Source: Tetraselmis striata
Taxonomy: Eukaryota > Chlorophyta > Chlorodendrophyceae > Chlorodendrales > Chlorodendraceae
Assembly: GCA_006384855.1 (NCBI GenBank)
Contig: VCJN01003121.1
Location: 79,002 to 143,001 of the forward strand
Length of the DNA stretch: 64,000 nucleotides
Reading direction: 5' to 3'
The notes under the pieces were generated by a model, which was given only the letters and a program-made list of their open reading frames with translations, made no database searches and was not told where the DNA came from. Each line of letters opens with the position of its first letter. The first letter of the stretch is position 1. Positions 1 through 12,097 of the stretch are shown here, piece after piece. The position numbers were made by a program, and so were the translations under genes.

Positions 1-209
1 TTTCCTTCCCCTGGTGAGCATGGCTCCAATGACACCATGTGCGCCAATTCATGCTGTGAACTCCGCAGAGCAACCACATCACAATATGATAGTCATAATA
101 GCTCTGTATGTATCACTGCCGCTGCGCCGTGCTGCCAGCGTCATCATCGGCATTGACGTGCCCCCCTCTCTCTGCGTGTGCACCCGTTGTTCGCCTCCCC
201 TGCGCCCAG

Positions 210-2164
210 GCGGCTGGGCTGTACCGCAAGGGCAAGCAGAAGCGCAAGCAGCTGACGCGGACCATCATCGGCCTGTCGGTGCTGACCGCCCTGCTGCTCC
301 TCATCATCATGGCCCTCATGTTCCTCGTAGTCTGGGTCATGAAGGACACCTCCACCTCGGGTGCCATGCTGACCACCAAGGACCGGAGCAGCGCGCTGTC
401 AACCGGCGGCATCTCGCAGGCAGTACAGGTGCGTCCACCCACCGAAGAGTAACATCGCCTTCCCTGCAGGCGGCTAACACCTCCTGCCCTTCTCCGTCTG
501 AAACGCAGTGCTGAACGCTATGGCACGAGGGTAGGGGCGGGTAGGGGCAGAGGGGCACTCCCCCAACGCATGGCTGCCCCTTCTCCGGGATGTTTATAGT
601 TTTTGATTCGTCTTGAGGTCGCCCAGTTGCTCGAGATTACCCATACAAAGCACCGTCAACGCTAACAGTTAGCGCATTGGGTCGGAGCGGCATCGGCTGT
701 GGTGTGAAATGATTTGGTGTCTATGGGTACAGGTTGCCAGGGACAGCGCGTCTGATGCTGTGAGCATGCAGCAGCGTTTGCGGCCTGCATGGGCACCAGT
801 ATCTAGAGCAGGGCGTGGTGCTGTGCTGGCGGGGGTGTCGCTGACCTCCGGTGCTGGGCTTGCTGGCTGCTGCGGCATGCCAGGTGGCGGCAGACACCGG
901 GGCCTACGCTGCGCTGATGGGCCCGGCAGGGCAAGAGGTCCTCCGTGAGAAGCCTGAAGCCGTGCAAGTGGCCCTGGCCGGCGGGCAAGCGGTGACCTTC
1001 CCGGTGGAGTTCATGGCTAATGGCACGGATGCGCTGATTCTTCGCAACCTGCAGCTGGACATCAGCGTGCTGATCTCCCGCGACGCGGCGCCCGTGCTTC
1101 AGTATCCACGCTTCAGCGCTGCTGTTGACCCGACCGTTGCCGTCGCCTACATTGTGGTGCGCCCCCATATCCTCAGACTACCTTGGCAACCATGTAACGG
1201 TGTGTTTGTTGTGTGTGGGACCTGCCAAGGGATGCGTGAACTCCTCGTGACGTGGACTTTGCCGCAATACATGTCAGGCACTGTTGCCAGATGTATCGCT
1301 CCGGTACTGATTGCTGTGCCTGCCATTGCACGCGGCAGATCTACCGCAAGCAGGGCCTCACCCAGTTGGAGAATGTGAGCGAGCAGGCTGCGGAGCAGGA
1401 CGGCGCAGGGGAGGCCCCACCTGGCGCAAACAACCTGAGCAAGCCCATCTCAAGCGAGGAGGCGGCCGCGGCCGCTGCCGCCGCCGCTGTGAGGTACAAG
1501 GCCAGCACAGTGCCGATCACTGACCTGCCGGCGGACCTGCAGCGCTCGCCGCGGGATGCGAGCAGCCGCGGTTTGCCGGATGCCTGGTATATGCTGCTCA
1601 AGGGCGACGCGGAGGAGGGCGCCATTGCGGAGCTTTGCGATCTTATCACCGCCAACAACGGCACTTGCGGCAGCCATGAGGTACGCGATCCATGCCAGTC
1701 ATGGGCAATTCCCCCCCTCTTTGAAAATACCACCACATTCCTCCATTGTCCATGATTTTAGAACCCCGCTGGCACCGCTCTGGGGGATTCCTTATATGTG
1801 TTTTTTACTCAAGTTTTATAATATTATTCTCGATATCTTCTGCACTTGTGTGCGGTATTGTGCCCTACCGCTGCTGGCCGGTACAGGCAGCCGACCGCCC
1901 CTGTTGTGAAGCCCCCCCTCCCCCCCTTCCCCCCCCACCCACCACACACATACCAACAAAAAAGGCGCCTCCCTTTCTCATGGCCGCTCCTTTTCCCAAC
2001 AGGCTGCGCTGCAGACCGATCTGTTGTCCATCACAATGGTCCGCTCGGACCTGGACAACTTGCTCAAGACCCCGGAGATGGCCATGCCCAACAAGTTTGG
2101 TACGCGTCTGCACTTTCCTTTCCAAGCATGGCAATGTGTTTTGGAACAATTATCAGTGGAGCCG

Positions 2165-2195
<31 letters not shown>

Positions 2196-5100
2196 GGGGG
2201 GGGCTATGGCAGGCAGGCACACAAGAGCCTGCTTTGGGCCACCTCTTGACGGCTACCTGCACATTCTGACACCGCCTGTGCCCCATCCTGCAGGCGTGTG
2301 GATGGTTGAGAAGACATATCAAACTGCCGGCCCTGCCTACGTGGACATGCACCCCCACCACGCAGACCCCCACCAGACCGTCCGCCACGGAGAGGTGAGC
2401 CCCTGGCGCTCCCCCCCTTCCCGTCGAGCGCTCCCCTCCTTATGCCCCTTTGCTTTCTCAAACCCTTCCTAGTCATACTGACCTTGATGGTGACCTCCGC
2501 AAACCCCCAACTGCCCACAGCTGAAGCGCAAGGTTCTGCACACGCGCCGTGGGCGACACCTGCTGGAAACCCTCACCCGCCGCTCCCTCGCGGAGGACTG
2601 GTTTGGAGCCAAGCTGAATACTGCCGGAGTGGTCACCGACTGCTACACAGCGACGACAGCGTACACGTGCGCCCGGCACTGCGCTCACCCAATGTCATGC
2701 ATGGGCGTAGTGACTCTACCCCAGCAAAGAAATGCAATCAGCCACCTGCCGAGAGACGTACATAACTCAAAAAGAGTAGCACCAAAATACACTGTCACTC
2801 GACATACCTTCTTTATTGCTGACTTTCCGCCGTGGAGGAAGCTAGCTCTGAACCAAATGACGCTGAGTGCTGGGAGCGCAAACGTGGGGCGTCCCCATAG
2901 TCACATTTGTAATGCTGTTCTGCAGTGGCCCAGCGACCAGAAGCAGCCAGGGACAGCCCTGTTTGCCGTGGCAATCCGGCGAGTTTGGCAACCCTGCGGG
3001 CGAAGTGAGCTGCCGCAGTCTGAACGGGAAAGGGCGCCCCTTCTGCCCTGCGGATAACAACGGGCAGCGCTCCTACCTGTACTGCGGCGTGCCGCACTGC
3101 GCACTGTCGGTGTACAGCACCAGCGAGGCGCCGCGCGGCATTGAGGACTGGAACTGGGGCCTCTCGCGCATTGGGAGGTGCGGCGTGCGCGTCCCGATTC
3201 TCGCTGAACACCCAATGATCACCATGAGATAGTGGCCGGGTGACAAGCCAGCCCTTGCTCTCACTACGTGGCACCGTATCATGCACTTAAACACTTAATG
3301 TTCCGGAGCTGCATGAAAGTTTGCATTGTGCAATGGCCAATGCAGCCATGCAAAGCACCAACCAGAAGCATGTGTCTCTGGCATGGCTATCTGGAGTTAA
3401 TATTGACCTCAAGTTGCATCTACTCGCCACACAGAAACTATCTCGCCTGTCCAGACTTTGTTCTGTAGCATAGGGTGGTGTTACTGCGCCCAGCAGATGT
3501 GAATCGGTCCTGAGCTTACAGTGTGTGATCAGTAGATATCACCTGACAAAGATATCACCTGTGCGGCGTGCGCGTACCAGCTCTCGCTGAACACCCAATG
3601 ATCATCATGAGATAGTGGCCGGGTGACAAGCCAGCCCTGGCTCTCACTACGTGGCACCGTATCATGCACTTAAACACTTAATGTTCCGGAGCTGCATGAA
3701 AGTTTGCATTGTGCAATGGCCAATGCAGCCATGCAAAGCACCAACCAGAAGCATGTGTCTCTGGCATGGCTATCTGGAGTTAATATTGACCTCAAGTTGC
3801 ATCTACTCGCCACACAGAAACTATCTCGCCTGTCCAGACTTTGTTCTGTAGCATAGGGTGGTGTTACTGCGCCCAGCAGATGTGAATCGGTCCTGAGCTT
3901 ACAGTGTGTGATCAGTAGATATCACCTGACAAAGACTGCCAGTTTCCCGCTTTACCCGCTGCCACGTCACGAGTTTGGGAACCCAGGCTCACGCTGCGCC
4001 ATGCGTGATGCCGACTGCCCGCCTCGCTTACATGCCGCCTCTATTGCAGTGACACCGGGCAGGACCTTGACTTCACGGTGGACCGCGGCCTGCTGGACGG
4101 AAGCGGCGTGCACTGCTTTGTGCTGGACACCGGTGTGTTTGTCGGCCACGAGGAATTCAGGTGATGTGCTCCCCTACCGTGGCAGACAGAGGGGGGGAAG
4201 CTGTGCTATTTGTGGCTAAGGACAGCCTTCTGCAGTGGTCGTTTTGTGTCGGGGGTTGCCATGAGATTTACATTTATTACATTTGCAGTTCAGATTTATC
4301 CTACTCAAGACATTTTCAGATAATACGGGTATACACAAATCGCTCATGTCTTAGCATGTCTCACGGTAGATGGTTTCAGATGAGACAAATTGATACCGTA
4401 CCTTAATCTTCACCTGCGAGACTTGGTCTCTCTGCGGATAAGAGAGCACCAGGCCTGGTACTACCCCCCCCCCCCCCCCCCCCCCGTGGATAAATGCGCT
4501 TGATACAATGCAGCGGCCGCGTGGAGGCGCAGTTCGATGGCTTCACCGGCAGCGACACCCAGATTGACGATGACGGCCATGGCTCGCACGTGGCTGGTAT
4601 CATGGCAGGTGCGCACCCCTGCCCCGCGCTGTGAGGGGTGCATATGTGCAAGGCATTTCGCGTCCTGTGTGTTTTGATGTTGTGCGATTGTTTGGTGCTG
4701 TTGTGCTGGCGCTTCGACCACATCATCCAGGGGACAAGCACGTCACCCTGCTTACTCATCTGCTGCCCTACGCCGCATGTGTTGCCCGTGGCAGGAACCG
4801 AGACCGGCGTTGCACCTGGGTGCATCATCTATGCCGTGAAGGTGCTCGGCAAGAACGGCCGCTCGGGCACCCACCCGGACGGCACATCCAGCATTGTGAA
4901 GGGAATCCAGTGGACGGTGAACAAATGGAAGTCGGTGGGGGCCCTCCCTCCCCCCCCCCCTCCCCCCCCACCACCCCCGCCCACTCCCCTCCAGCCTTTT
5001 TGCACACAGACTGACAAACATTTACAGAGTGATTCGTGCGTAAACCAGGAATGCCTAACGATTGGACAGTTTTGGGGTATCTCAAGTCTGGGCGATTTTA

Positions 5101-8100
5101 CCGTCAGCATGTTCCTGCGTTGAGGGCGCCTGAATGGCATCAGTACCGCAGAGGCTTTGCCAAACCACTAATATATGGATCCATCAACGGTAAATAGATA
5201 ATACATTCATCGATCTACGGGTGCCGACGCACCTGCAATAAGCCTTGCTCCAAGTCTCGTATTGGGCTTGCATGCAACCTACACGAACATTGCTATACTT
5301 CCGTTATACTTCCTCTGGCTGGAAGGACAGGTTCTTGTTTGCAGTGTTGTTATTACCACGTCGACACCCGTACCTATCCCATTACGATCGTAGTGGCAGA
5401 TGCCGTGGCCCCTTCCTGACGTAGCTTCCGCTTGTTCTTTGTCTCCCCAGGTCAAGGCGACGGACCCCAACGCCAAGATTGGGGTGGTGAACCTCTCGCT
5501 CGGCGGCCCTTACAGCGCAGGATGGGAGAGCTTGGTGACGCGCATGACCGACGCAGGGCTCGTGGTGGTGGCTGCGGCGGGCAACGAGGACGAGGACGCC
5601 TGTACCAAGTCCCCCGCGGCGGTGTCAGACGCCATCACCGTTGGTGCGTATGACGCTGCACACGCCGCGGCACATGGCTTTGCGTGCAAGTGGCTTGTTT
5701 GTATGTGTGTTTGTGGGGGAGTGGGGGGGGGGGGGTGGGGGGTGCTTACTCACCTTTAACCCCCTGCCGCCCCATACCACCTCACCCTACCCCATGTACG
5801 CATGGACGACATGGTATGTCTCAGCGGCCACCAACGTCGACGATACCAAGGTGCCCCCCTCCCCTCACTTCCCGCCTGAATATAAATATATATATACAGC
5901 AATTTCCATTTCAACATTATCATGCCATAGTTCCTGTCCAGCCTTTTGCCGCCGTAAGATTTTGGCCACGGGATGCCATTGTTTGCGTGCGTACGTGCCT
6001 TGGGAAGTGTGCACTGACGGCTGTTTCCCGTCACGTGGCACCGCCGCCCATTTCCCAGGGCCTGTACTCCAACTGGGGCTCGTGCGTGGACATTTTTGCG
6101 CCCGGCACTGGAATTCCGCTCCGCCGCACATGACGACCCTCAGGCTTACGCCGTCAAGGGCGGCACCAGCATGGCCGCACCCTTTGTCGCTGGCGCCGCC
6201 GCGCTGTACCTTCAGGTAACGACGCGCCACGAATGCCGTGCTGAGGCCTGATCTGCCCGCTTGAGCAGCAGCAACAGGACTCCCTCAAGACGTCACCTTG
6301 TGAAAGAGCAAATCCCCTTTTCACATCAGACACGGCAGATGTTATTTCTACACAGGTCCATCATAAATGCGTCAGCCCCACCCAGCGCTTGCTCACTCTT
6401 GCCGCTTCCTGTCTGCCCGGCCGCCTAATTAAGCCGCCGCCGCTGCTGCTGCTGCGGCTGTTTGCGCGAAGGCGCACCCTACGGCCACGCTGCGGGAGGT
6501 CCGCAACTTTCTGCTGGACACAGCCACAACCGGCGAGGTGAGCCCATTCGCCACGTAGAGCTGATACGGTTAGCAAAACACATGGAGTGCTACGGCAGTG
6601 TAGGCTTAAACCTCGCATATGGCTGCCTTATCTGCTGCGCTTTGAATGATATGGTTACAAGCTCATGACATATGCAATGATGAGCACGTCTGAGATCTGA
6701 GCACAGGTCATAAAAGGTGACCTGTGTGTACACGGGTCAAAGTAAACATGACCCGTGTACACGCAGGTCATTACGGTATCGACCTGTGTACATGGAATAT
6801 TGTGAATGCAAGTTGCAAACTACAGGGGCACCATGTAACTGGGTGAACTTACGTGCGAGGTCCACCACATGATGCCTGCCTACGTGGCTAAGTCCCCCCT
6901 TCCCTCCCTTCTCTGACATGGATATGTCCTGCCGCCCACCCTGGAGGTTTCAGGCCTCAGCGCAGCTGTTTTCAACCAGCAAGGCTTCGGCGACCAGTGG
7001 GACTCCTTTGCGGCCAACTCCCCCGGTGTCAAGGATGATGCGGCCAACGTGGAGTCTTCGCCCAACAAGCTGCTGCACCTGTCAGCCTTCCAGAGCGGTG
7101 CTGTGCCCAAACGCATTAAGGCTGCTGGATTGAAATCGCTGCCCCATTTTGCCGTATGTGGCTGTGCGCTTAATTCCCTTTATAACATAGCTATATGGCA
7201 ACACTCCCTGCAGCTCTCTGCTACTGACGCGTGCGTATAACGCGTCGCAGGCGGCCTGGAGACATGCCCGGACGACACTGGCTTTTCGAAGTGGATCACC
7301 ACCGAGGCCTGCCCACCGCGCAACAGTGAAGTGTGCGGGTCGACCTCACACAGCGTCCCCGGCGCGGAGGGCCTCAATTGGCCGCTGTCCAAGCGCACAC
7401 GCACCTGCGAGGCCAGCGACTGCGCGTGCAATCCCGGCGCGCCTCTGACGACCTATGACAGCTGCGCCCCGACGGGCACCGAGTACGTGAGTATCTCCCC
7501 ACATTCCCTTTCCCTGAGGTGTGGGGGTTGGCACGTAATGGCCCATGGAATGACGTGATACTGCCCGTCAATCAGTTCATTCCGAAGAGAAAAACGACAT
7601 CCGCTCAAGCTGACATCATGAGCAATCGAATCCACGATGTTCCGCGCTTGATGTCAGGCGCACTAACCCCCCCCCCCCCCCCCCCCCACCCTACAACCTT
7701 CCCAAGGTCTATCTCAATTGTGGAGTCCCCACCGCAGAGGTCAACACGGTCGCCGAGCTCAGGTGGGGTGTCGAGCCAGGTCTCTTCATATCGTCCCAAC
7801 CCTCAATTTTCATCAGCCAAACAAACCGTCCCGCATACATGTGTCTCTACTGCACATTCCATCTGACACCTGCGCAGCGTTGGACGCGGCTCTCCACATT
7901 CCACCTTATACTTACTGCACATAGCCATTTACTCCATTGAGCTTTCAAGACAGCCATACAACTCAGAAGAGGCAGTCCTGGCTACATTGCTGAGCTCATA
8001 CCCATCGACCACATGCCACCATCATCACCTCTTAACAGGGCACGGTCACATGCCATGAACGGCTGCGCACTGTTTCATTCCATGAGTGGTAACTGCACAT

Positions 8101-9871
8101 TTGTACTAGCGTGTTAAGGTTATGATGATGTGCTCATCCCAACCAGCTGGGAAGGGCACCATGGGCAGCGGCATGCCCTTAACACGCCCCCCCCCCCCCC
8201 CCACCCCCCCCCCCAAAAAAAAAAACACCTCCCCCCCTCCCCATTTTTCCTTCCTTCTTGCGTTGGCTCGCTCTTCAGGTGGCTGGAGGGCAAAACGCTG
8301 CGCTACAGCCCCGACACCGACAGCACCTTTGACGTGTGCCACAAGCCCAACCCGGGCGGCGCCCTGCCCATCCCGACCGACCGCGCGCAGTCCTTCGGCA
8401 AATACATGCGCGACGACGGCTTCCTCAAGATCTCATTCCCCGCCGGCTGGACCTTCCGCTTCATGGGCGCGGAGTGGCCCAGCGTGCGCATCGCGTCCAA
8501 TGGCTACCTGCTCTTCACCAACAGCTACCCCAAAAGCGCACCGGCGGTGAGCGCCTGTGACTGACCGTGGCCTCAACCCACCCTGACTGAGGCCCCCTCA
8601 ATGTGACCAAGAGTGTGTAGCACTACTACATGCATTAAGAGGGACATGTGTCGCCACCGTAGCGAAGTGACTCCTGGTGTGACAGATTCTTCGCGGACAG
8701 GATATCTAACAATGATTATGATTATTAGTTCGTGGATATCAATCCCACATGGGCATTCTACGATTACGGCCTGCGGGATGGCAAAGGCATAGATAGGAGA
8801 CGGTACAAATGTGGAAGCCCCTACAAGCAACATATGCATAGGCCCATTCCCGCCCCAGAGTCTGATGCTAGGTGGACCTCTTAAATCTCTTGTGCTGGGT
8901 GTTGTTAGTCAAGAGCAAAGAGCTGCTTGGGTTGGGCTCCACCACCTCAGGGGGCCTTTTCCCCTTTCCTCCCCACCCTTCTTCCCTCCCCCCCTCCCCC
9001 TGACCCCCTCTCCCTGCTGTGCGCTCACCACAAGTACACACCCGCTCCTCGCTCTGCAGGGCGGCAGCCTGCAGGAGCAGGTGAGTGCGGCCAAGGGTGC
9101 CGGCGTGTCGGCCTTCTTCACAGACCTCAACCCCGAGGCGGGCGGCTGCGGGTACGACAGCTGCGGCAACGTCCTCATGTTCTGCCAGTTCTCCGCTGAA
9201 GGCCAACGGTGCCCCCCCCCCCCCCCCCCTTCCTCGGTGCACTTCTGAGTACGCTCAAGCTCAGCAGCAGCCATTACTGACATGCTGGACTCCCTCCCCT
9301 CCCCCCTACCCACCCCCCCCGGAAACTCCCTGTTTCATCCTTTGCCAACCTACCTCCACTCAGGACCTGTGCGCTCACGTTTGCCGACGTCCCTGGTATG
9401 CCCCCCCCCCCCCCCCCTTTCGGACCGCCACACACCACCATGTCCCCAGTACATTTGCTCCCCTCAACATCTCCGTTTGTTCTTCGTTGCTTGGTATAAC
9501 GTGCACGCTTTCCGCAGTCAACGCTGGCGGGGACACCAACAATGCGAGCACCTTCCAGGTGACAGCCTTCGCCCACAGCTGGAGGGAGTGTGCGGGAAAG
9601 GGACTGTCCTACCCGCACCACCTTGAATGCAACCCCGCACCACTCAACTCCCCCCCCCCCCCCCCCCCCCCGGCCCTCCCTCTGCCCTGGCCCCCCCCCC
9701 TCTGGCGCACAGTTTGTGCTCCACATGGACGGCACCGGCATTGTGGAGGTGAGCTACCTGACGCTGTCATCCGCCGCCATTGGCCATGTCTCCGTCGGCA
9801 TCTCCCCTGCCACGGACAGCGCGGACAGCACCTACAACCCGCGCTACTCCCCGAGCTGCAGCGCCGCCTGA
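210..9871 (+). CDS. Membrane-anchored subtilisin-like serine protease (peptidase S8), multi-exon, 5' end open
   Basis: Exons read as 210-428, 884-1156, 1339-1680, 2003-2099, 2294-2394, 2521-2666, 2936-3177, 4050-4160, 4514-4608, 4795-4934, 5451-5643, 5825-5850, 6059-6215, about 6472-6537, about 6954-7097, 7251-7486, 7707-7762, 8279-8546, 9060-9151, 9364-9395, 9518-9558 and 9713-9871 (TGA). Phases agree at every junction except 6537/6954, where a small exon is probably missing. The first exon encodes a Lys/Arg-rich stretch followed by one hydrophobic segment (type II anchor), then an unrecognised stem. Exon 2936-3177 has a kringle-like Cys pattern (CLPW ... YCGVPHC) and leads into WGLSRIG, the usual start of an S8 domain. 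Asp is in VLDTGV (4050 exon), His in GHGSHVAG (4514 exon), oxyanion Asn in AAAGNE (5451 exon), Ser in GTSMAAP (6059 exon). A Cys-rich region and a beta-sandwich-like domain (FFTDLNP, LHMDGTG, VGIS) follow. The role is probably extracellular or cell-wall proteolysis; that is inference. One extra base at about 6116 breaks the frame. Confidence 0.85.
3178..3935 (+). repeat. Tandem duplication (period 383 bp) inside an intron of the protease gene
   Basis: Copy 1 is 3178-3552 and copy 2 is 3561-3935, nearly identical, separated by 8 nt that repeat the end of the unit. The unit begins exactly at the 5' splice site after the WGLSRIG exon, so the duplication also copied a GTGCGG donor-like sequence into the intron. 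The whole block lies in the intron 3178-4049. Confidence 0.9.
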
Positions 9872-10474
9872 GCGAAGGTAGCCCCAGGAGCCCGCCTGCC
9901 CCGGGGCCATGCAGGCCCTACCCCCCCCCCCCCCCCCCCCGGGGAGCTCCACACTCACACACCGACTCCTCCGTGTGGGAGCGGCATGGGGGTACCTGTG
10001 TAAGCTGTGCCCCCCCTCTCGCTTTCCCGACGGTCTTCCATGCGCCAGCAGTTGCCATGAATTTCCTTCACCGCGCTCTGGCTCTAGGGTGGCTACTGAT
10101 AATTGCCCTTGACCCCCTTTCGAAAGAGAAACATATCAATCTGAAAACGTATCAGAATACACCGCGGCGCATGGGGCACATAATGCCATCACTCGGTGGT
10201 GTATAACATTGCACTATGTCGCCACTCGCGAATCCAATTAATTGTTTGACACCGTGTCATGGGGTCAGGGTCAGGAAAGTAGAGGGGCTCTAAAGGGGGT
10301 GGGGGGGGGGGGGGGGGGGCGTGTTTATCAACGCAGGCACACCTGTGCAGCCACCAAAAGCCGCAGCCAGTCTCTCTCAGGCGCGAACAGGTCCACCCCG
10401 GGCAGGCATGGCAAACGTGTGTGCGTCCCCTCGCCCTGCACACAGCCGCTCTATCCACCTCCCTCTCCGCCTCG
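9872..10474. other. Intergenic stretch between convergent genes
   Basis: No coding potential was found. A TGTAA, the usual chlorophyte polyadenylation signal, lies at 9999-10003, about 130 nt after the protease stop. A C run sits at about 9921-9940 and a G run at about 10299-10319. Confidence 0.5.
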
Positions 10475-11748
10475 CTACCAGTCCTTTCGCCGCCGCTCCG
10501 ACTTCTTCACGGAGTGCGCTTTTTTATCCTTTAGCCGCACGTTGTTGGCGCGGCGTTGCCTGTCGGCGGCGACAGACCAACCACAGTCCGGGAGGAGGGT
10601 ATTGGGGAGGGGACAGGGTCAGGCGAGCTCTGCCCGGAGGGGTGTAAACTTGGCAGGGAGAGAACGGGGAGCAAACAGGAACAAGAGAAGGGGGGGAAGG
10701 GGAGGGGGGGGGGGGGGGGGGGGGGTGTTGGTTGTGTGTGTGCGCCCCACGGGGAGTGAGAGGGATCACGCACATCTTGGCCTGCTTCTTGGCCTGCTCC
10801 GCCGTCATCTCCTTCACTACCAGCGACTCCGCAATGCGGTCGATGATACTCTGCATGCGCTGCAGTGCGTCCTCCCGGTTGGCTCTGCGCCGCCCAGTGA
10901 GCATCCACGCCCTCAGCTACCCCCCCCCCCCCCCCCTGCCCCCCCTTCCCCCCCCCCCTTGCTGCCTCCCTCTGCTTTTGGAAACACCCCAGGGCTAGCG
11001 CGTACCCCTGCGTCCGGTGGCGTGTAGAGCTGACCACTAGCTCGTCCGCACTGTTAACGCGGTTCCGCTCCTGCGAGGCAGTATAGGGTGGGGGGGGGGG
11101 GGGGGGGGGGGGCAGGTATTGTCAAGCGGGATGCCCCCCTCCCCCCAAACCACCCCTCTCCCAGGGCCCCGGCGCCTTTCCCCCTTCCTCCTGTACGGGC
11201 TGCTGGCACATCGCACCCACCTGACGCCGGATGCCGTCCTTCAGCTCCTCAGACAGGAAGCTCGCGCCAGGCAGCGGCAGCCGCATGTCCACCTTGGTGC
11301 TGACCTTGTTCACGTTCTGCCCGCCTGCGCCGCCGCTGCGCACAAACTTCACCTCCACGTCGTCTGAGGGGAAAGGGAAAGGATGGGGGAGTGGGAATGG
11401 GAGCATAAGAGGGGTCCAGGCGAGGGCTGGCGCGAAGGATGGGGCAGGCTCTGGGCACGGGATTCCTTCCCGCGAGGCGCTCACCAACGGAGACTGGCCG
11501 GCTGTAGAGCTCCGCCAGGCTGGTGGCCGCACACACCCATACTAGCCGACCGCCGGCCGGCGCGCGCACGCCCAGCCCCTGGCCTCCCAGCGTCGAGGCG
11601 GGGTTTTCCCGTAGCGGCCACCGACGGGTCGGGACAAGGGTGGAGGGGGGGAGGGGGGCTGGTGGGGGTGGGAGAGGGTGGGGCGGAGGAGACGGGCGGC
11701 TGACAGAAGTGCGCGCGGCGACCGAGCCAGCGATGCGGGCACCGCCAT
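10475..11748 (-). CDS. Organellar GGQ-domain peptidyl-tRNA hydrolase, ArfB/ICT1-like
   Basis: Member of the class-I release-factor domain family that frees peptides from stalled ribosomes without a stop-codon recognition domain. Exons on the - strand: first exon with ATG at 11748 (Arg/Ala/Ser-rich, transit-peptide-like; 3' border unresolved), then one ending at 11485, 11363-11221, 11070-11006, about 10897-10774 and 10559-10475 (TAG). The RSGGAGGQNVNKV block holds the catalytic GGQ. It is followed by SSTRHRTQ and the NREDALQRM helix, then a Lys/Arg-rich C-terminal tail ending KKSERRRKDW, which in this family binds the ribosomal mRNA channel. Phases join across all junctions from 11485 down. 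The target is a mitochondrion or chloroplast; the sequence does not say which. An alternative upstream ATG at 11970 exists, but the intervening frame runs through a G/C tract, so I prefer 11748. Confidence 0.85.
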
Positions 11749-12097
11749 GCTTCGGAACGACACGCCGCTTGCGATTCGGAAGGGCGGGGGCCGGGCGCTG
11801 GGGGTCGGCGGGGGGATGTGTGTGTGTGGGGGGGGGGGGGGGGGGGGGTGTTCTGGCCTGGAACACGATGAAAAGTGAGGCGAAACAGCTCGATCGGGCC
11901 CGAATCCTGCCGAGACAGCACGGGGGGAGACGGCAATCAATTGCGCGACGAAGCCCGGACGAAGCAGCATACATTCAAGCGACTACGATTCTACTACCTG
12001 TACGAGCACGCAGCAGCAGCACTAGCTAGTACTCGTGGCGGAGGCGCGCGGCATACAATTAAAACACATCATATTATTATTTTTAAAGAATAAGTAG
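11749..12097. other. Upstream region of the ArfB-like gene
   Basis: Contains a G run at about 11828-11849 (C on the sense strand of the ArfB-like gene) and then AT-richer sequence leading to the repeat block. No gene is supported. The stretch presumably carries the promoter and 5' leader, but no specific element is recognisable. Confidence 0.4.

Noticed and set aside
3268-3851. Two identical 66-codon frames at 3268-3468 and 3651-3851
   Set aside because: They are the two copies of the intronic tandem duplication; the frame is incidental and has no recognisable features.
4829-5140. Gly- or Pro-rich frames across G/C homopolymers throughout the window
   Set aside because: Their length comes from reading through the homopolymers. 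They lie in introns or antisense to well-supported exons.
11249-11974. A 241-codon - strand frame covering the ArfB-like gene
   Set aside because: It runs through introns and a C run; the spliced model has correct GGQ-domain continuity and phases.
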